This document shows, piece by piece, positions 6,378 to 9,677 of a stretch of DNA of 9,677 bases. The first letter of the stretch is position 1, and every line of letters starts with the position of its first letter. The notes under the pieces are model-generated. The model worked only from the letters and a program-made list of their open reading frames with translations, had not been told where the DNA came from and made no database searches. Made by a program: the position numbers and the translations under genes. The DNA lies in assembly GCA_013360535.1 (NCBI GenBank), contig JABWBL010000087.1, forward strand, positions 1 through 9,677, given 5' to 3'. Source of the DNA: Planctomycetaceae bacterium (GTDB taxonomy: Bacteria > Planctomycetota > UBA1135 > GCA-002686595).

Positions 6378-8069
6378 TCAAGCGCTCTCGTCGCCGTAGG
6401 CCGGGGCGCTCTCGATGCGCGCATCCTCGACCGGGGCGCCGAACGTGAAGTGGTAGAGGCTCTGGAACGAGCGTTCGACGAGCCCCAGTCGCCGGTGCAC
6501 GGCATCGTCGAAGAAGCAGCCGATTCCCGTGCCCCGCAGGCCGAGCGCCTCCGCCTCGAGGTACACGAGCTGGCCCAGGAAACCGCATTCCCAGTGCAGG
6601 CGCCGGTACGCGCGTGGCCCCCACGTCGCGAGCGAAGCCTCGAACTCCGCGACGAACGCAAAAGCGGCGCAACCGTCCGCCGCGATGTCCTGCTGGCACG
6701 ACACCGAGCGCGCGAGCGAACGGGCGTCGCCGCGCTCGAGCCGCAGCAGGACGAGCCCTTGGGCCTCCGGTCCCTCCATCACGACGCGCTCCGCGCCCGC
6801 GACGACCCGCGACCGCTCGCGCCAGCGCGCCTCGCGCTCCGCGTCGCGCAACAGCAGGTACAACCCCGGATCGAGCCCTTCGACACGGTGTACAAATACG
6901 AGCACGTCCACTCGCGGCGCCCACGGCAACACCGGGTGCACGCGGTCTCGCTCGCGCGGCAACAGCCTGCGCAACAGCTGCTCGAACGCGTCGCGCGCGA
7001 TCGCGCTGCGAGCGTCGAACGCGACGGCGCTGCGGCGTTGGCGCACGATTCTCCGCAGGGAAATTGGCTCGTCGCCGGCCTTCCACGCGCCCCACAGCGC
7101 CACTTGTTCTCGCGCAAGCTCCGTTCGAGCGGCGCGTGTCGCCTCTTCGACGACCTCGATCGCTTGCCAGTCCATGTGCCCCGAGCTCAGGTCGTTCGGG
7201 CGCCCGACGTGCTCGAGCTCTCGCAAGCGCTCGAACACGCTCGCACCGGGAACCGCGGGGCGCGTCGCGCCGGCTCGGGTGCGGATCGCGACGAGCGTCT
7301 CCGGAACTTCCGCCTCCGGCCCCGCTTGCCGATCGGTGCCGCACAACCGCGCGAGCTCGGCATGCGACGCCTCGTCGAGCACGTGCGCGCTCCAGCCGAG
7401 CGCAGCCGCCGCGACCGCGAGCGCAGCGATGGCGTGCCCACAGTCGAGCTGGCTGTAGCGGAACGCGCGCTCGCCGTACTTCCACGCCTCGCGCCAGTGG
7501 ATCGACGTCAGCGCAACGAGGAACGTGCCGGCCCCGAGCGAGGCCTCGAAATCCCGCCAGATTTCGGCCGAAAGCTGCGCGCGCAACTCGAGCGCGTGCT
7601 CGCGCGGCTCGTAGTGCGCCACGAACGCACTCTCGCTCGCGCCCACGAGCGGCGCGGCGATCACGTAGGCCTCGGTCGGATGCAGGTTGCCGCTCGAGGG
7701 GTTCACGCGCAGCGTCCAGCGCGCCTCGCCGTACTTCTTGGCGCCCGAGAGCGCGAGCGAGTCGAACAGGAGCTGCGCCAGCGAGCGCACGTCGAGCTCA
7801 CGCGCCTCGACCGCGCCTTCACAGAAGCTCTCCTCGTAATGCGGCCGCTCGCCTTCGGTCGGCTCCACACGCGCGAGGCGCACCCGCGGCGCGCCCACGA
7901 ACGTGCGGAACGGATCGGGCTGCGTGTCCCAGTCGAGCTCCGGCGGGCCAGCCGCAAAACGGTGAAAGTCGTGCTTCGTCGCTTCGTGGTAGGCGAGCAC
8001 GAGCCGCAGCGGATCCGCGCGACGCTCGGCCTCCGGCGCGGGTCCGGTCTTCGGCTTGCGCCAGAACAT
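6378..8069 (-). CDS. Tandem-domain nitroreductase family protein (SagB/ThcOx-like)
   Basis: This 563-residue cytoplasmic protein carries two nitroreductase-fold domains in one chain. The fold normally forms FMN-dependent oxidoreductase dimers, so the fusion may act as an internal dimer. Domain 1 (about 75-265) has LAQLLFDSLALSG (97-109), RVNPSSGNLHPTEAYV (121-136) and YGERAFRYSQLDCGHAIAAL (198-217), typical of SagB/ThcOx dehydrogenases. Domain 2 (about 335-545) has RQRRSAVAFDA (343-353), GLDPGLYLLLRD (398-409), SCQQDIAADGCAAFAF (457-472) and GFLGQLVYLEAEALGLRGTGIGCFFDD (496-522). The basic RRS motif that usually contacts the FMN phosphate is clear only in domain 2. No precursor peptide, cyclodehydratase or other azol(in)e-peptide gene is visible nearby, so a role in peptide maturation is not supported. 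The ATG at 8069 follows the HEAT gene by 15 bp, without a good Shine-Dalgarno. Substrate unknown. Confidence 0.88.
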   Translation of the reverse strand: MFWRKPKTGPAPEAERRADPLRLVLAYHEATKHDFHRFAAGPPELDWDTQPDPFRTFVGAPRVRLARVEPTEGERPHYEESFCEGAVEARELDVRSLAQLLFDSLALSGAKKYGEARWTLRVNPSSGNLHPTEAYVIAAPLVGASESAFVAHYEPREHALELRAQLSAEIWRDFEASLGAGTFLVALTSIHWREAWKYGERAFRYSQLDCGHAIAALAVAAAALGWSAHVLDEASHAELARLCGTDRQAGPEAEVPETLVAIRTRAGATRPAVPGASVFERLRELEHVGRPNDLSSGHMDWQAIEVVEEATRAARTELAREQVALWGAWKAGDEPISLRRIVRQRRSAVAFDARSAIARDAFEQLLRRLLPRERDRVHPVLPWAPRVDVLVFVHRVEGLDPGLYLLLRDAEREARWRERSRVVAGAERVVMEGPEAQGLVLLRLERGDARSLARSVSCQQDIAADGCAAFAFVAEFEASLATWGPRAYRRLHWECGFLGQLVYLEAEALGLRGTGIGCFFDDAVHRRLGLVERSFQSLYHFTFGAPVEDARIESAPAYGDESA

Positions 8070-8084
8070 CGCCGACCGGCTGGG

Positions 8085-8357
8085 TCAGCGCTGGCGCTGG
8101 TCCATCGCGCGCAGGATGACGCTCATCGCCTCCGCCGCCGCGAGGCACACGTCCCCGTCGGGATCGACGATCAGCTCTTCCAGCGCCGGACGCGCGCTCG
8201 CGGCCCGCGCCTTCATGGCGCCGAGCTTGTGGCACGTGTCGAGCCGCACCTTGGCGTCGGGGTCCTTGAGCTTGCGCACGAGCGCCTCGAGCTCGGGGTC
8301 CGGGCCGGCGGGCGGAGCGTCCTGCTGCTTCTTCTTCAGGAAATCGAAGAGTCCCAT
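8085..8357 (-). CDS. Small HEAT-repeat protein
   Basis: This 90-residue protein has a charged amphipathic N-terminus (MGLFDFLKKK), a Pro/Gln-rich hinge (11-20) and two HEAT-like helical pairs. Repeat 1 is about 21-50 (LEALVRKLKDPDAKVRLDTCHKLGAM) and repeat 2 about 51-85 (ARPALEELIVDPDGDVCLAAAEAMSVI). The DPDAKVR and DPDGDV turns with the following helix are diagnostic. HEAT repeats mediate protein-protein contacts, so a partner role is more likely than catalysis. The nitroreductase gene begins 15 bp downstream, which suggests co-transcription and perhaps interaction. The ATG at 8357 lacks a clear Shine-Dalgarno. A 6-bp hairpin (GCCCGC/GCGGGC, 8367-8385) sits 9 nt upstream in the 84-bp gap after DUF72 and could affect initiation. 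MGLFDFLKK-type starts may favour peripheral membrane association; that is inference only. Confidence 0.8.
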   Translation of the reverse strand: MGLFDFLKKKQQDAPPAGPDPELEALVRKLKDPDAKVRLDTCHKLGAMKARAASARPALEELIVDPDGDVCLAAAEAMSVILRAMDQRQR

Positions 8358-8441
8358 GGGAATGTCGCCCGCGGGGTGTGCGGGCCGCGAGAAGGATAGT
8401 CCGGTTTGGCGGCGCGTGCGAGAAATCCCCTGCCGCCGCCG

Positions 8442-9281
8442 CTACCCCGCACTCCCCGCCTCGATCCGGGCGACCAGATCGCGGATCGTGTCGGGCGCAA
8501 AACCCGCGTAGTGGTTGTTGGCGTAGACGTAGACGTCGCCGACGCGCTGGAGCAGCTCGCGGGCGAGCCCGGCCCAGGCCTCGAGGCGCTCGGACTGGTC
8601 GAGCACGACGTGGTCGAGCGTGTCGGTGAGCGAGTCGATCTTCTTGCGGTCGCCGATCAGGCGCGCGTAGCTGAAGTCGGCGGTGACGAGGTCGAAGCGC
8701 TCCGCGAGCTCGGCGGGATGCGGCATGTAGACGAGGTCCACGAGCACGAGCGCGCAATTGCGCGCGCGCAGGAGCCCGAGCAGCTCGTCGTCGATCCATG
8801 TATTGTTGCGCAGCTCGACGCCGTAGCGAAACCCCGCCGGGAGGCTGTCGAGGAAAGCGGCGAGGCGCTCGCGGAACTCCGCGGCACTCTTGAACACGCT
8901 CCTGTTGAAGTACGGAAACTGCATCACGAGCGGACCGCACTTGGGGCCGAGCAACGCCATCGCGTCGAGGAAACGCTCGAGATCCGCGGCGACGTGCTCG
9001 CGCACCAGTACACGCGCCGGATCCGGCGTCGCGCTCTCCCCTCCGTGCACGATCGAACGCGGGAACTTGGCCGAGATCGTGAAGCCCTCGGGCGTGCGCT
9101 CGGCCCAGCCTGAAACGAGGCGGCGATCCGGCACGCGGTAGTACGTGACGTCCGCCTCGACCGTGCGGAACTGCGTCGCGTAGTGCGGCAGCTGCGCCGA
9201 GGCCGGGAGGCCAGCGGGATAGAACACGCCGTCCCAGGCCTTCTCGGACCAGCTCGACGTGCCGTAGTGCAAGGTTCCCAT
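8442..9281 (-). CDS. DUF72 (YecE-like) TIM-barrel protein
   Basis: This protein of about 279 residues belongs to the DUF72 family, which adopts a TIM-barrel fold and has no firmly established activity. Conserved features, numbered from the GTG alternative at 9287: GTSSWSEKAWDGVFYP (9-24), EADVTYYRVP (44-53), WAERTPEGFTISAKFPRSIVH (61-81), GPLVMQFP (118-125), YGVELRNNTW (155-164), ADFSYARLIGDR (203-214) and VYANNHYAGFAPDTI (254-268). The length is normal. Two starts compete: GTG at 9287, which overlaps the upstream stop as GTGA, and ATG at 9281. I prefer the ATG because GGAA lies 8 nt before it and because family members start directly before the GTS strand. The upstream gene is a sugar ABC permease on the same strand with no gap, so the two are probably cotranscribed. 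The HEAT gene follows after 84 bp. Confidence 0.92.
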   Translation of the reverse strand: MGTLHYGTSSWSEKAWDGVFYPAGLPASAQLPHYATQFRTVEADVTYYRVPDRRLVSGWAERTPEGFTISAKFPRSIVHGGESATPDPARVLVREHVAADLERFLDAMALLGPKCGPLVMQFPYFNRSVFKSAAEFRERLAAFLDSLPAGFRYGVELRNNTWIDDELLGLLRARNCALVLVDLVYMPHPAELAERFDLVTADFSYARLIGDRKKIDSLTDTLDHVVLDQSERLEAWAGLARELLQRVGDVYVYANNHYAGFAPDTIRDLVARIEAGSAG

Positions 9282-9283
9282 GC

Positions 9284-9677
9284 TCACGCTTCCGTGCGTC
9301 CCGCGAGCATCCTGCGCAGCGCGACGAATGCGAGCAAGAGCAGCCCGAGCACGAGCCGCGTCCAGCCGGCTCCCGGCACGCCTTCGAACACGAGCAAGGT
9401 CTGCAACAGCCCGAGCAGCAGCGCACCCAGGACGGTGCCGAACACCGCCACTTCGCCGCCGCGCAGGGCCGTGCCGCCGATCACCGCGGCGGCGATCGCG
9501 TCGAGCTCGAGCCCGACACAGGCCGTCGAGTCGCCCTTGCCCGAGTACAGCGTGTAGGCGACGCCGGCGAGAGCGGCGAACGCGCCACCGAGCGCATGGA
9601 TCCGCACGCGCGTCGCTCGAACCGGAACGCCGAAATACGTCGCCGTGCGTTCATCGCCGCCGAGCGCGAGCGCGTTG
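9284..9677 (-). CDS. Sugar ABC transporter permease (RbsC/YjfF type), 5' end beyond window
   Basis: The C-terminal 130 residues of an integral membrane permease from a sugar importer are visible; the frame is open to the right edge. The first visible residues (NALALGGDERTATYFGVPV) are the cytoplasmic loop of the BPD_transp_2 family, equivalent to ALGGNEXAAXXXGI. A membrane segment (GGAFAALAGVAYTLYS), the signature LELDAIAAAVIGGTALRGGE, FGTVLGALLLGLLQTLLVF and a final segment WTRLVLGLLLLAFVALRRML follow. The GLLQT...W pattern near the end most resembles the YjfF half of the galactofuranose importer. RbsC or an ALS-type permease remains possible, so I give no symbol. The GTG at 9605-9607 is internal. 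The stop overlaps the alternative GTG start of the DUF72 gene. Its ATPase and substrate-binding protein, if present, should be encoded to the right of the window. Confidence 0.88.
   Translation of the reverse strand, partial: NALALGGDERTATYFGVPVRATRVRIHALGGAFAALAGVAYTLYSGKGDSTACVGLELDAIAAAVIGGTALRGGEVAVFGTVLGALLLGLLQTLLVFEGVPGAGWTRLVLGLLLLAFVALRRMLAGRTEA

Noticed and set aside
6320..6661. An N-terminal extension of DUF3501 by 114 codons
   Set aside because: The extension overlaps the end of the nitroreductase gene, has biased composition, and family similarity starts exactly at the ATG at 6319.
6378..8069. A ribosomal peptide (RiPP) cluster built around a SagB-like enzyme
   Set aside because: No cyclodehydratase, YcaO, precursor peptide or dedicated protease is visible. 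The HEAT protein has no leader-core pattern.
6297..8399. A 700-codon + strand frame opposite the nitroreductase, HEAT and DUF3501 genes
   Set aside because: It is the antisense shadow of well-supported genes, compositionally biased and without recognisable motifs.
7819..9426. A 535-codon - strand frame crossing from the sugar permease through DUF72 and HEAT into the nitroreductase
   Set aside because: It is a shifted frame across four supported genes. The Arg/Ala-rich product shows no family similarity, so it is not a fusion.
1..9677. Frequent CTCGAG and GAGCTC hexamers as possible protein-binding repeats
   Set aside because: They follow from Leu CTC, Glu GAG and Val/Ala codon usage in both gene orientations and show no regular spacing.

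Overview
This is a high-GC bacterial window (most 60-base lines are well above 60% G+C) that is almost entirely coding. It looks chromosomal: it opens with the housekeeping pair infB-rbfA, and I see no transposase, integrase, CRISPR array, tRNA or rRNA. The C-terminal domain of IF-2, together with the GntR/ABC cassette, DUF72 and DUF3501 genes, reminds me of high-GC Planctomycetota. This is an impression from remembered family sequences; Myxococcota or another GC-rich phylum cannot be excluded.

Layout. On the + strand lie infB (translation initiation factor IF-2, its 5' part beyond the left edge) and rbfA (30S ribosome-binding factor with an unusually long acidic tail). A 72-bp gap between them holds a long GC hairpin with a UUCG loop. 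Everything from 2816 to the right edge is on the - strand and meets rbfA tail to tail with a 4-bp overlap. In transcription order, right to left, the - strand genes are: a sugar ABC transporter permease of the RbsC/YjfF type (cut by the right edge); a DUF72/YecE-family protein overlapping it or directly abutting it; an 84-bp gap; a 90-residue HEAT-repeat protein; a 563-residue tandem nitroreductase (SagB/ThcOx-like) 15 bp downstream; a DUF3501 protein; and a three-gene cassette made of a YtrA-type GntR repressor, an ABC ATPase and an ABC permease. The last three genes are joined by ATGA and GTGA stop/start overlaps.

How the genes fit together. infB and rbfA serve translation initiation and 30S maturation. 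The GntR-ATPase-permease cassette has the architecture of self-regulated YtrA/YtrB-type exporters, and an 18-bp palindrome sits just upstream of the repressor start. Its permease is unusual in carrying a C-terminal soluble region of about 325 residues with beta-propeller-like repeats, probably outside the membrane. HEAT plus tandem nitroreductase forms a tight pair of unknown function. The DUF3501 gene lacks the rubrerythrin and Fe-S partners it often has.

The best candidates for something undescribed are the propeller-tailed exporter cassette with its operator and the HEAT/tandem-nitroreductase pair. There is no clear sign of a large novel defence or mobile system here. No stretch of 300 bases is without a gene.
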